A stretch of DNA of 64,000 bases from Gemmiger_A avium. Lineage in GTDB: Bacteria > Bacillota > Clostridia > Oscillospirales > Ruminococcaceae. A program made the translations under genes and the position numbers. The notes under the pieces are model-generated. The model had not been told where the DNA came from and did not search any database. It was given only the letters and a program-made list of their open reading frames with translations. The stretch lies in contig DXFE01000006.1 of NCBI GenBank assembly GCA_019114585.1, positions 1 to 64,000 on the forward strand, in the 5' to 3' direction. Positions 47,768 to 55,995 of this stretch are shown here, in pieces (the first letter of the stretch is position 1; the number at the start of each line of letters is the position of its first letter).

Positions 47768-47804
47768 CCCGGCCAGGGCCTCCCTGTGGAGGCCCCGGTT
47801 TTTC
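47768..47804 (+). terminator. Terminator after the small membrane-protein gene
   Basis: Stem GGCCTCC/GGAGGCC extended by CCGG arms, followed by GTTTTTC. Confidence 0.75.
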
Positions 47805-47877
47805 TATATTATGGATTCTTGCGTAAAGTGTGGCAAACCTTTATAATGCAGGTGAAAAGAAGAAAGGGAGAGATCGT

Positions 47878-48768
47878 ATGGAACTGCGTCAGCTGAAATA
47901 CTTTCTTTCGGCCGCCCGTAATCTGAGTTTCACCACCGCCGCACGGGAGTGCTATATTGTGCAGTCAGCCATGTCCCAGCAGATTGCCGCGTTGGAAAAG
48001 GAACTGGGCGTTACCTTGTTTGAACGGGGCGGCCGCACCATGACCCTGACGGCGGAGGGGCGGGTATTCCGCCAGGAGGCAGAGCGCATTCTGCGCCAGG
48101 TGACCGACTCCACAGCGCTGGTGCAGACCATTGCCTCCGGCTATGAGCGTACGGTGCGGCTGGGCTGTCACGGAAGTCTGCTGCATCGGGAACTGGTATC
48201 CGGCCTGCGGCAGCTGCATAAGGAAAAACCGGATCTGCGTGTGCTGGTTTTTCAGGACATCGCGGCCCGCTTGCTGGATGCTTTGCGCAATAAGGATCTG
48301 GACTGTGTGGTGGGCATCCTTTCCCCGGCTATGAAATTGCTGTCCGGTTGGCTGGACTGGCAGGTTATCCGGGAAGAAGGGGTTCGGCTTATGGTGCCGG
48401 AAAACCATCCGCTGGCCGGGCGGGAGTCGGTCACAATGGAGGAAGTGGCCAGGGAGCCTGTTATCCTGCTGAGCGGCAGCGATAAACGGGATCATCTGAT
48501 GCGCTGGGCTGACAGCGGCCATCCGATCCGGGTTTATTGCTATGCGGAAGAAGCCGGCAGCGTGGAAACCATGGTGGCGGCCGGGTTTGGCGTGTCCCTG
48601 TGCCTGGAAAGTGCCTGCCGCATCCGGGAGGGCATACGTTATGTGGACATCTGCGGAACCAACCGGGAGCAGGTGGCCCTGTTCTGGAACCGGGGCGAAC
48701 GGGAGAAAAGGCTGGCGGAGGAACTGCTTTCATTTTTAGTGATGGATCCATCGAATTCCGTTATTTGA
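47878..48768 (+). CDS. LysR-family transcriptional regulator
   Basis: A 296-residue regulator. The helix-turn-helix lies in LKYFLSAARNLSFTTAAREC and VQSAMSQQIAALEKELGVTL, and the rest is the LysR substrate-binding fold. The ATG at 47878 follows AAGGGAG. It is directly upstream of, and on the same strand as, a secreted flavoprotein reductase gene. The reductase promoter overlaps the end of this gene, so it is the obvious candidate regulator of the reductase. The ligand is unknown and may be the electron acceptor. Confidence 0.87.
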   Translation: MELRQLKYFLSAARNLSFTTAARECYIVQSAMSQQIAALEKELGVTLFERGGRTMTLTAEGRVFRQEAERILRQVTDSTALVQTIASGYERTVRLGCHGSLLHRELVSGLRQLHKEKPDLRVLVFQDIAARLLDALRNKDLDCVVGILSPAMKLLSGWLDWQVIREEGVRLMVPENHPLAGRESVTMEEVAREPVILLSGSDKRDHLMRWADSGHPIRVYCYAEEAGSVETMVAAGFGVSLCLESACRIREGIRYVDICGTNREQVALFWNRGEREKRLAEELLSFLVMDPSNSVI

Positions 48769-48793
48769 ATTTGTGGGATCGCTCCGATATACT
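48765..48793 (+). promoter_or_regulatory. Promoter of the flavoprotein reductase gene
   Basis: TTGAAT (48765-48770), a 17-nt spacer and TATACT (48788-48793). A 20-bp imperfect palindrome TGTGgTAAA-TG-TTTAaCACA (48797-48816) covers the expected start site and may be an operator. Confidence 0.65.
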
Positions 48794-48879
48794 GAGTGTG
48801 GTAAATGTTTAACACATACGGGACGGGTGCACACGGCCTGTGTGAATATAAGCATTCAGCATACCCAGGAGGAGAAAAG

Positions 48880-51225
48880 ATGAAGAAGAACAGCATTCTT
48901 GCCTGTGTGCTGGCAGGTGCGCTGCTGCTGAGCGGGTGCTCCAACACAGCGGCATCCGGCAGTGCGGGCAAGTACACAGCAGGCACCTATGAGGCCACCG
49001 CACAGGGATACGGCGGCTCTGTCACGGTTACCATGACGGTCGATGCCGACAGCATTACCGATGTGAAAGCCGTGGGCGAAAACGAAACCGAGGGCGTGGG
49101 AAGCAAGGCGATCGAGCAGCTGCCCGGCGCGATTCTGGAAGCGCAGAGCTGTGAAGTGGACGGCATTGCCGGCGCCACCTTTTCCAGCGACGCGGTACTT
49201 GCAGCCGCCAAGGACTGTCTGGCCCAGGCTTCCGGCACCCAGGCGGAGCCTGCCTCCGTGAAGATGGCTCCCGGCACCTATACCGGCCAGGGAACCGGCT
49301 TCCGGGTCAGCGAGCCGATTACCGTCAATGTGACTGTCAGCGAAAATGAGATCCTGGACATCCAGGTGGATCAGGTAAACACGTCGGAAAAACCCTCGAT
49401 TCTGCAGTCGGTGGTGGATCTGATGCTGCCCCGTATCCTGGAGAATCAGTCGGTGGCTGTGGATGCCATTACCGGCGCAACTGCCAGCAGCAACGGCGTC
49501 AAGCAGGCGATTACGGATGCCCTGACCCAGGCGCTGGAGGCCGGCGGCAGCGATGCCTCCGCCATCAGCGCGTTCCAGACGGCTCCGGCCAAGAGCACCG
49601 AGACCATTACTCTGGACACCGATGTGCTGGTGGTAGGTATGGGCGGCTCCGGCGTGGCGGCGGCGCTGAGCGCAGCGGAAAACGGTGCTTCGGTGCTGGC
49701 GATTGACAAGGCCGGCAAATACGGCGGCACCTCGGAGCTGACCAGCGGCCCCATGGCCATCAATGTGCCCAGCCAGGTGGAAGCCGAAATCGCCGATTGG
49801 CCCAACCCGGTCACCGGTGAGACCGAGACCAAGCCCGCCGGGGCCGATCTGATCGACGCCGAGGCCCTGTACGAAGACTGGCTGGCCTATACCACCATTG
49901 ATGGTGTGCAGACCGCTAAGCCTGAAATGATCCGCATCATGATCGACGAGAGCGGCTATACCGATGACTGGCTGACCCAGTATGGCTTCTCTTTTGATCC
50001 GGCCATTGGTTTTGCCGGCAACAGCTGGGCGGCGTTTACCCCCCACACCGGCGCCAAGGCCTTGACCGAGAGCTTCTTTGACTCGGTAATCGGGCACTTC
50101 GAAGAGATGGGCGGCAGCTACATGCTGGAGACCGAGGCCTATGACCTGATCTATGACGAGGCCACCAACCAGGTCACCGGCGTGCTGGCCCGCAGCACGG
50201 CCGACGGCACCGAGTATGTGATCAACGCCAAGGCAGTGGTCCTGGCCACCGGTGGCTACGCCGGCAGCGCCGAGATGGAAGAGACCTACCTGTCCAACGA
50301 GTACTATCCCCTGAAGGGCGCCTGGAAGCAGTTCGGCATGCAGCAGAACGACGGCAAAATGATCCAGGCGGCCATTGACGATGGCGCCGGCACCTACAAC
50401 ATCAGCGTGCCGCCCATGGTGCATGTAGGCGGTGTGGACGGCTTCCTGTCCGGCTACGAGGCTGTGCCCATCGAGGGGCAGATCAGCAGCTCCACCGGCC
50501 GTCCCGCGGTCTGGTCGGTGGCGGATATTCCCCTGAATATGGCCATTTCTTCCAACACGCTGGCCGTGGGCGCGGACGGAAAGCGCTTTACCAGCGAGAC
50601 TGCCCTGTCCATGTTCAACCCCTGGATCTCCGGCCCCCACTTCTACAGCATCTGGGGCAACGAGCAGATCCAGGATCTGATTTCCAACGGTTTTGATGAA
50701 GTGCCCTACGGCCCCTCTACCAACTATCTGGGGTATGGCAGCAGCATCCCGGCCGGGGTTCCCTTGCCGGAGACCGAGGAAATTCTGCAGGCAGCCATTG
50801 ACGCAGGCTACGTGTACAAGGCGGACACCATTGCGGAACTGGCGGAAAAGATGGGCTTCGATCCGGAAGTCCTGGAAGCTACTGTAGAAGAGTACAACAG
50901 CTACTGTGCCACCGGCGTGGATGAAGCGTTCGGCAAGGATGCGCAGTATCTGGCGGCGGTGGAAGGTGGCCCCTACTACGGCATCGTAGGCTCTTCCTAC
51001 TGCTACTCCACCTGCGGCGGCCTGGATATCAACACCGATTTCCAGGTGCTGCTGGCGGACGGCGAGACCCCGATGGGCGGTTTGTACGCAGTGGGCACCG
51101 ACTCCATGGGCGTGCTGTTCTCCGAGGCGAAAGCCTACGTGACCTACGGCGGCGCTGCCCAGGGCTGGGCCTATACCTCCGGCCGTCTGGCAGGCCAGGT
51201 GGTGGCCGAGGCGGTAAAGGAGTAA
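48880..51225 (+). CDS. Secreted flavinylated reductase lipoprotein, two FMN-binding domains plus FAD domain
   Basis: A 781-residue lipoprotein with a signal ending in LLLSGC. Two FMN_bind domains follow (about 25-112 and about 120-210), each with an ApbE flavinylation motif: DGIAGATFSS and DAITGATASS. From about 250 comes a fumarate-reductase-type FAD domain (VLVVGMGGSGVAAALSAAEN, GGYAGSAEMEETY, late SFTSGRLAG-type end in YTSGRLAGQVV). It is predicted to pass electrons from a membrane donor to a small organic acceptor outside the cell. The fumarate-binding R-L-G-G-N segment of fumarate reductases is replaced by DSMGVLFSEAKAYVTYGG, so fumarate is unlikely. Confidence 0.85.
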   Translation: MKKNSILACVLAGALLLSGCSNTAASGSAGKYTAGTYEATAQGYGGSVTVTMTVDADSITDVKAVGENETEGVGSKAIEQLPGAILEAQSCEVDGIAGATFSSDAVLAAAKDCLAQASGTQAEPASVKMAPGTYTGQGTGFRVSEPITVNVTVSENEILDIQVDQVNTSEKPSILQSVVDLMLPRILENQSVAVDAITGATASSNGVKQAITDALTQALEAGGSDASAISAFQTAPAKSTETITLDTDVLVVGMGGSGVAAALSAAENGASVLAIDKAGKYGGTSELTSGPMAINVPSQVEAEIADWPNPVTGETETKPAGADLIDAEALYEDWLAYTTIDGVQTAKPEMIRIMIDESGYTDDWLTQYGFSFDPAIGFAGNSWAAFTPHTGAKALTESFFDSVIGHFEEMGGSYMLETEAYDLIYDEATNQVTGVLARSTADGTEYVINAKAVVLATGGYAGSAEMEETYLSNEYYPLKGAWKQFGMQQNDGKMIQAAIDDGAGTYNISVPPMVHVGGVDGFLSGYEAVPIEGQISSSTGRPAVWSVADIPLNMAISSNTLAVGADGKRFTSETALSMFNPWISGPHFYSIWGNEQIQDLISNGFDEVPYGPSTNYLGYGSSIPAGVPLPETEEILQAAIDAGYVYKADTIAELAEKMGFDPEVLEATVEEYNSYCATGVDEAFGKDAQYLAAVEGGPYYGIVGSSYCYSTCGGLDINTDFQVLLADGETPMGGLYAVGTDSMGVLFSEAKAYVTYGGAAQGWAYTSGRLAGQVVAEAVKE

Positions 51226-51281
51226 CCCCTCTCTTTCCCTAAGTGGTGTGACCCGCCCAATACACGGGCCGACCAAGCAGA

Positions 51282-51315
51282 AGCCGGGCAGTGCAAAGGC
51301 ACTGCCCGGCTTTTA
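51282..51315 (+). terminator. Flavoprotein reductase terminator
   Basis: Perfect 12-bp arms GCCGGGCAGTGC/GCACTGCCCGGC, then TTTTA. Confidence 0.88.
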
Positions 51316-51381
51316 TGTGCAACCTTGGATTCAGTAAGCGGCCGGAGCGATATTCCCGTATTCTGCACACAACCTGAACTG

Positions 51382-51420
51382 AAAAAATCCCCCGGCAGCC
51401 TGCCAGGCCGCCGGGGGATT
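51382..51420 (-). terminator. Terminator of the MarR-YczE operon
   Basis: Minus strand stem AATCCCCCGGC/GCCGGGGGATT with a run of six T after it. Confidence 0.82.
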
Positions 51421-51433
51421 GCTGTATACAGAA

Positions 51434-52129
51434 TTACGCGGCTTCCCGCCCGTACATGAACCGGTGCACGCGGGGCTTCAGCGGCTCGTACAGGCCCAGG
51501 ATCTTGCCCACGCCGAACGCCGCGATCACGGTGCCCTCCCGGATGCCGTGGAACTGCCGGAAGTAGGCCAGCGAGATGGCCAGCGCGATCAGGGACACGG
51601 TGATGTCAAAGCGCATCTTGACGGTGTGCAGCGGCAGATGCAGTTTGTCCGCAATCACCTGCATGATGCCCTCGCCGGGCAGCGAAATCAGGCAGGGGGC
51701 CAGATACAGCAGGATGCCCAGCGCAATCAGCGCCATGCTGATTGCCAGGTACAGCAACCGCACCCCGTAGATCCCGGCAGGGGAGAGGGGCAGCGAGGCC
51801 GGATCCGGCAGAAAGCGATCGGCCAGAAAGTTGGTGAAGTCGGTAAAATAGCCGAACAGGGTGGTGCAGATCAGCTGCAGCACCCGGGCAGACTGCAGAT
51901 CCCGGCCCAGAATCAGAAACTGGATCAGGATATACAGCGAAAAAATTACAATGATCCAGGTGCCCATGGACAGAAAGGTAAAAATCTCGCTGAGCACGTA
52001 GGGGATGGAGTTTACCGGCGACATCCCCAGATTGGCGGTGCCGGAGAAGGATACCCCCATCGCCATGATGAACAGCCCGGCACAATAGACCAGAACCTTT
52101 TTCAGCAGTGTGATTGCGCTATGTTTCAT
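51434..52129 (-). CDS. YczE/YyaS/YitT-family membrane protein
   Basis: A 231-residue protein with five or six transmembrane helices (LLKKVLVYCAGLFIMAMGVS, then GTANLGMSPVNSIPYVLS, TWIIVIFSLYILIQFLIL). The GxxNLGMSPVxSIPYxLS stretch is typical of the YczE group, whose function is unclear but which is often under a small regulator. The ATG at 52129 overlaps the MarR stop (ATGA), so the two are translationally coupled; a longer in-frame start inside the MarR gene is less likely. A transport or stress-export role is only a guess. Confidence 0.83.
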   Translation of the reverse strand: MKHSAITLLKKVLVYCAGLFIMAMGVSFSGTANLGMSPVNSIPYVLSEIFTFLSMGTWIIVIFSLYILIQFLILGRDLQSARVLQLICTTLFGYFTDFTNFLADRFLPDPASLPLSPAGIYGVRLLYLAISMALIALGILLYLAPCLISLPGEGIMQVIADKLHLPLHTVKMRFDITVSLIALAISLAYFRQFHGIREGTVIAAFGVGKILGLYEPLKPRVHRFMYGREAA

Positions 52130-52548
52130 TCCAAACTTCCTTTCCCGTTTTGCAGGCATTTTTCCAGCAGCCCTGTCAGCGTCTGCCGCTCCTCGGCGGT
52201 CAGGCCGGCGGTGATCTGCGCCTCCGCCTCGGCAAAAACGCCGTTCAGCGCCCCGGCCAGCTCCTGCCCCCGCGGGGTCAGCGATACATACAGGGAACGC
52301 CGATTGCCCGGCCGGTTGCGCCGGGTTACCAGGCCCGCGGCCTCCATGCGGGTGAGGATGCTGCCCACGGTGGCGGGTTCAATCTCGCAGTAGTCGGCAA
52401 TGGCTTTCTGCTCATGCTCCCCCTGCGCGGCCAGAAATTCCAGAATTTTTGGCTGCCCGGGGGACAGGCCCAGCGCCGCTGCCCGGTCCGGAACCATGCG
52501 GTTCAGCTGCAGGTAGGTCTTCATCCACAGATGATGGAGCGAATTCAT
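52126..52548 (-). CDS. MarR-family transcriptional regulator
   Basis: A 140-residue winged-helix repressor. The DNA-binding part is SPGQPKILEFLAAQGEHEQK, AIADYCEIEPATVGSILTRM and VTRRNRPGNRRSLYVSLTPR, the last forming the wing. Helices at both ends form the dimer interface. It is the first gene of an operon with the YczE-type gene. A 7-bp inverted repeat overlaps its promoter and is the likely autoregulatory site. GGAGG lies 5 nt before the ATG at 52548. Confidence 0.88.
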   Translation of the reverse strand: MNSLHHLWMKTYLQLNRMVPDRAAALGLSPGQPKILEFLAAQGEHEQKAIADYCEIEPATVGSILTRMEAAGLVTRRNRPGNRRSLYVSLTPRGQELAGALNGVFAEAEAQITAGLTAEERQTLTGLLEKCLQNGKGSLE

Positions 52549-52564
52549 GGCTGCCTCCAAATAC

Positions 52565-52619
52565 TAAGCATTCTTATAATAACGATGCTTATTATATGCC
52601 CCTTGTAAAATCTTCTCAA
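52565..52619 (-). promoter_or_regulatory. MarR-YczE promoter and inverted-repeat operator
   Basis: Minus strand TTGAGA (52614-52619), a 17-nt spacer and TATAAT (52591-52596). TAAGCAT (52565-52571) and ATGCTTA (52585-52591) form a perfect 7-bp inverted repeat that touches the -10 and covers the start site. Confidence 0.7.
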
Positions 52620-52643
52620 CGGGCAGGATGCAAAATAAACAGA

Positions 52644-52679
52644 GCGAGGGGCCCCGCACCACGGTGCGAAGCCCCTCGC
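52644..52679 (-). terminator. Terminator of the second flavoprotein reductase gene
   Basis: Outer arms GCGAGGGGC/GCCCCTCGC with an inner GCACC/GGTGC stem; the T-run on the minus strand is weak (CTGTTTATTTTG). Confidence 0.65.
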
Positions 52680-52707
52680 CAGATCGGATTCAGAAAAATT
52701 GCGCGGT

Positions 52708-54618
52708 TCAGCCGGCCAGTGCCGCTTCGGCCGCATGGGTGCCGGCCAGACGGCCGGAGGTCAGGGCAAAGCCCAGGCCCACGCCTTCCACGTTTACGTA
52801 GGCGGCCACGCTTATGCCGCTGCAGTTGTTGCCGGTGGCGTACAGGCCGGTGATGGGCTGCATGTTCTCGTCCACCACCTGCAGCTCGCTGGTCACGTCC
52901 ACGCCGCCCAGCGCGCCCAGCACGGCGTTGTAGCCCTTGGTCACGTAGTAGGGCGCTTCGCTCACCGCGTACACCAGACTCTCGGCGCTCTTGAAGAATT
53001 CCTCATCCACGCCGGTCTCCACATAGGTGTTGTAGCGCTCCACCGTCTCTTTCAGGGTGTCCGGGTCGCAGCCGATGAACTCGGCCACCTCGTCCAGGGT
53101 CTGGCATACCTTGCCGTCCCCGCTGGCGGTCAGCGCCTCAAAGTCGGCGGCGAACACCTCCGGATCAATGGGGGCATGGTAGACGGTGGGATCCCCGTTC
53201 TCGTCCACAATGCCGAAACGATCCCAGTAGTGCACCCAGGTGCCGGTGTTCTCCTGGGTCATGTCGGTCCAGCGGTCCACGGTGGCCTGGTCCACAATGG
53301 TAAAGGCGTAGCCGCCCTGGGCCAGCACCGCGCTGGAGAACTCCACGGTATCCTTCAGCAGGTCTTCGCTCATAAACCGCTGGCCCAGCTGGTTCACCCA
53401 CAGAACCGGGGTGTTCAGGGTCAGCTGTTCGCTGGTGATGTCGGCCGTCTTGGTGCCCACGCCATGGTTCATGGTCAGCAGCTTGCCTTTGGCGGCGCCC
53501 ACATCGTACATCATCTGCAGGCCGGAACCGTCGTTGCCGCCGATAACGCTCACGGTGTTATACACCTTGTCGCCCAGGGTTTCCCGCATCATTTCCTCAT
53601 TGCCCGCAAAGCTGCCGGTGGCCACGATCACCGACCCGGCATGGACGGTCAGGGTGCTGCCGTCCTCCTTGGTGCACACCGCACCGGTCACAGCGCCGCT
53701 GTCATCGGTGAGCAGGCTGGTGGCGGTGGTGTTGTACCGGATCTCAACCCCGTTCTCCTCCAGGGACTGGCCCAGGTAGGTGAAGGGATCGGCGTTGTTC
53801 CAGCGGTGGTAGATGATGGTCTCGTCAAAGTGGGCGATCTGCTGGGCGGTCTTGGACAGATACACGTTCACGCCCTTGTCCAGCAGGTATTCCACGGTGT
53901 TTTTGGCTTCACTCACAAAGGTGCGCACCAGCTGGGCATTGGCCAGCTGATTGCCCTGGTCCATGATCTTTTCGTACCAGTATTCCTCGTCGGAACCCAG
54001 GTCGTCGCCGTAGCGCTCTTCCTGCAGGGAAGTGCCGATGGCGAACATGCCCTGGGCCGCGTTGCCCATGCCGCCCAGTACGCCGGTGCTTTCCACACCC
54101 AGTACCTGCGCGCCCGCCTCAGCGGCGCTCAGGGCGGCCATGGTGCCGGAAGCGCCCATGCCGATCACCAGTACGTCGGTGGTAACTTCCTCATCCTCGC
54201 CGGTGGGCTCGGCCGTCTCCTCAAAGGACATCCCGGCCTGGGTCAGGGCGTCCTTGGCGGCGGCCATCACCGCCGTGCTGGTCACGGTGGCGCCCGCCAC
54301 CCCGTCAATGTCCGGGCTCTGGGCATCCAGAATCGCCTGGGCCAGTTCCGGCAGGGCGGCGCCGCCGATGGTGGCGGTCTCGCTGTCGCCGGCCGCGTCC
54401 ACGGCGGTGATTGCGCCGCCCTCGATGGTCACGGTGACGCTGACTTCACCGCCGAATCCCTCGGCGGTGCCGGTATAGGTGCCGTCGACAGGGCCGGCGG
54501 CGGAACTGTCGGAAGCCGGGCTGCTTGAGCTGTTCTGCCCGCCGCAGCCGCACAGAACGGCGGCCAGCATCAGAACGCTCAGAAGCAGAGCCAGCAGTTT
54601 TTTGCCAGTGGTTTTCAT
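52708..54618 (-). CDS. Secreted flavinylated reductase lipoprotein, one FMN-binding domain plus FAD domain
   Basis: A 636-residue lipoprotein (lipobox near VLCGC, Cys25). One FMN_bind domain carries the flavinylation motif DGVAGATVTS (Asp105 to Ser114, flavin expected on Thr111). From about 150 comes the FAD-binding reductase domain (LVIGMGASGTMAALSAAEAG, VIVATGSFAGNEEM, end ALTSGRLAGTHAAEAALAG). As in the protein at 48880, the region where fumarate reductases have R-L-G-G-N reads NNCSGISVAAYVNVEG, so the acceptor is probably a different unsaturated or oxidised organic acid. It is divergent from an AraC gene that is its likely regulator. Confidence 0.87.
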   Translation of the reverse strand: MKTTGKKLLALLLSVLMLAAVLCGCGGQNSSSSPASDSSAAGPVDGTYTGTAEGFGGEVSVTVTIEGGAITAVDAAGDSETATIGGAALPELAQAILDAQSPDIDGVAGATVTSTAVMAAAKDALTQAGMSFEETAEPTGEDEEVTTDVLVIGMGASGTMAALSAAEAGAQVLGVESTGVLGGMGNAAQGMFAIGTSLQEERYGDDLGSDEEYWYEKIMDQGNQLANAQLVRTFVSEAKNTVEYLLDKGVNVYLSKTAQQIAHFDETIIYHRWNNADPFTYLGQSLEENGVEIRYNTTATSLLTDDSGAVTGAVCTKEDGSTLTVHAGSVIVATGSFAGNEEMMRETLGDKVYNTVSVIGGNDGSGLQMMYDVGAAKGKLLTMNHGVGTKTADITSEQLTLNTPVLWVNQLGQRFMSEDLLKDTVEFSSAVLAQGGYAFTIVDQATVDRWTDMTQENTGTWVHYWDRFGIVDENGDPTVYHAPIDPEVFAADFEALTASGDGKVCQTLDEVAEFIGCDPDTLKETVERYNTYVETGVDEEFFKSAESLVYAVSEAPYYVTKGYNAVLGALGGVDVTSELQVVDENMQPITGLYATGNNCSGISVAAYVNVEGVGLGFALTSGRLAGTHAAEAALAG

Positions 54619-54727
54619 GCTTGTTGTTCCTCCTTGCGAATCTTGCGCGGCAGCGGAAAGGGCCCGTTTCCGCCGCTTGTTTCACAACCCGCGCCGCGGC
54701 ACGGATTGTGCGGTCTGCGTTAAAAGA

Positions 54728-54773
54728 TTATCACGGAAACCGGGTCGCTCACAATTGACGCAGCTTGTGTCAA
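54728..54773. promoter_or_regulatory. Divergent promoter region between the reductase and AraC genes
   Basis: Minus strand TTGTGA, a 16-nt spacer and GATAAT drive the reductase. TTGAC...GTCAA (a 19-bp interrupted dyad near 54754-54772) lies between the two genes and may be the AraC-type binding site. The AraC gene has -10 TATACT near 54818 but a poor -35. Confidence 0.5.
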
Positions 54774-54853
54774 AAGTGGTTTATTTTTGGCTTTTCCTGG
54801 CAGCTGACAGGTGCTATACTGTAAGAAAAGACACCAGGCAAGGAGGAATCGTC

Positions 54854-55753
54854 ATGGCGACCAAAGCGGATTGGGCTCCGGTGCTGGAGGGGCTGTCCGG
54901 CGGGCCTGCTCAGGCCGGCGGGGTACAGCTGGCGGTCTGTGCCCCGGGGGAATATCCGGGGGCCCATCTGCAGCTGTTATTTGCGCCGGAGCGGGCGGTG
55001 CTCGGCCTGCGGGACGGGCGGCGGGTGCCGCTGTGCGCGGGCAGTGTGCTGCTGCTGCGCAGCCGGGCGGGCTGCCGGGTGGAGAGCGGCCGGGCGCTGG
55101 CGGTGCGGTATCCGGAATCCTTTTTTGACGGGCTGTTCTTCAGCCAGCTGGCGGACTGCCGCATCCTGTACGACCTGATGCGGCTGCCCGATCCGGAGGA
55201 GGAATTCCTCTGCTTCGACTATCGGCCGGACGAACCGGTGTGGGAATGCCTGCTGGCCCTCTGCCGGGAGCTTCTGCTGGGGGATGGCTTTACCGGCAAG
55301 CTGCTGCACTGCGGCACGGTGCAGCTGTTCACCCTGCTGCAGCGGGGATTCCGGGACCACCTGGCGGTAAGCCGTTCCACCATGCTGCGCCAGAACGCCT
55401 TCGGCCAGATGCTCAAGTATATGGGGGACCACTACGACACGGTGACCCTGGAGGAACTGGCCCGCCGTTTCAACTACAACCCCAGCTATCTGTCCGCTTA
55501 TTTCCGGCGGATCACGGGGGAGACCTTCAGCCACAAACTGTACCACATCCGGATGGAACAGGCTCTTTGGGCGCTGGAACATACCGACCGCCCGGTACAG
55601 GACATCAGCCAGTCTTTGGGATTCAAGGAAAAAAGCTACTTTCTGCGCCGGTTCAAAGCGGAGTATGGCTGCACCCCTACCCAGTATCGCAAGCGGCTGG
55701 GACTGCCGCCGCGGGGGGTATGCGCTCCGGACCAAACAACGCCAATCGAATAA
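54854..55753 (+). CDS. AraC-family transcriptional regulator beside the second reductase
   Basis: A 299-residue regulator with an N-terminal cupin-like sensing region and a C-terminal double helix-turn-helix: VTLEELARRFNYNPSYLSAY then FRRITGETF, and DISQSLGFKEKSYFLRRFKA then YGCTPTQYRK. The ATG at 54854 follows AAGGAGG. Divergent orientation from the flavinylated reductase, with about 235 bp between starts, makes it the likely activator of that gene in response to the electron acceptor. It ends at a strong terminator before the sugar-binding protein gene. Confidence 0.88.
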   Translation: MATKADWAPVLEGLSGGPAQAGGVQLAVCAPGEYPGAHLQLLFAPERAVLGLRDGRRVPLCAGSVLLLRSRAGCRVESGRALAVRYPESFFDGLFFSQLADCRILYDLMRLPDPEEEFLCFDYRPDEPVWECLLALCRELLLGDGFTGKLLHCGTVQLFTLLQRGFRDHLAVSRSTMLRQNAFGQMLKYMGDHYDTVTLEELARRFNYNPSYLSAYFRRITGETFSHKLYHIRMEQALWALEHTDRPVQDISQSLGFKEKSYFLRRFKAEYGCTPTQYRKRLGLPPRGVCAPDQTTPIE

Positions 55754-55760
55754 AATGACT

Positions 55761-55799
55761 GCGCGGGCCGACCGAATGATTGTCAGGCCCGCGCTTTTT
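55761..55799 (+). terminator. AraC gene terminator
   Basis: Perfect 9-bp arms GCGCGGGCC/GGCCCGCGC followed by TTTTTC. Confidence 0.87.
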
Positions 55800-55949
55800 C
55801 TGCCAGCTGAACAGAGCAGTTTTGTTAAACGACAGGGCAGGATTCGGGAACAAAGTGGGCTGGAAATCCGCCGTGAAATTGGGTATGATGGAATTGCACA
55901 AAACAAGTGGCGCTCACTTAATAAAACTGTGCATAAGGCCTAAAACATG

Positions 55950-55978
55950 CGGCCGGAACGAACACATCCGGCCGTTTT
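55950..55978 (+). promoter_or_regulatory. Attenuator-like hairpin before the orphan sugar-binding protein
   Basis: CGGCCGG (55950-55956) pairs with CCGGCCG (55968-55974) and is followed by TTTTAA, right before the ribosome-binding site AAAAGGAGG. It looks like a leader terminator or a pause site. A likely promoter, TTGCAC-N18-TTAATA, lies at 55894-55923. Confidence 0.5.
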
Positions 55979-55995
55979 AAAAGGAGGAAACACAG

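Noticed and set aside
48856..51276. An 806-codon minus-strand frame opposite the flavoprotein reductase
   Set aside because: It mirrors the plus-strand gene exactly, which has a lipobox, FMN and FAD motifs; the antisense sequence is Gly/His/Ala-rich.
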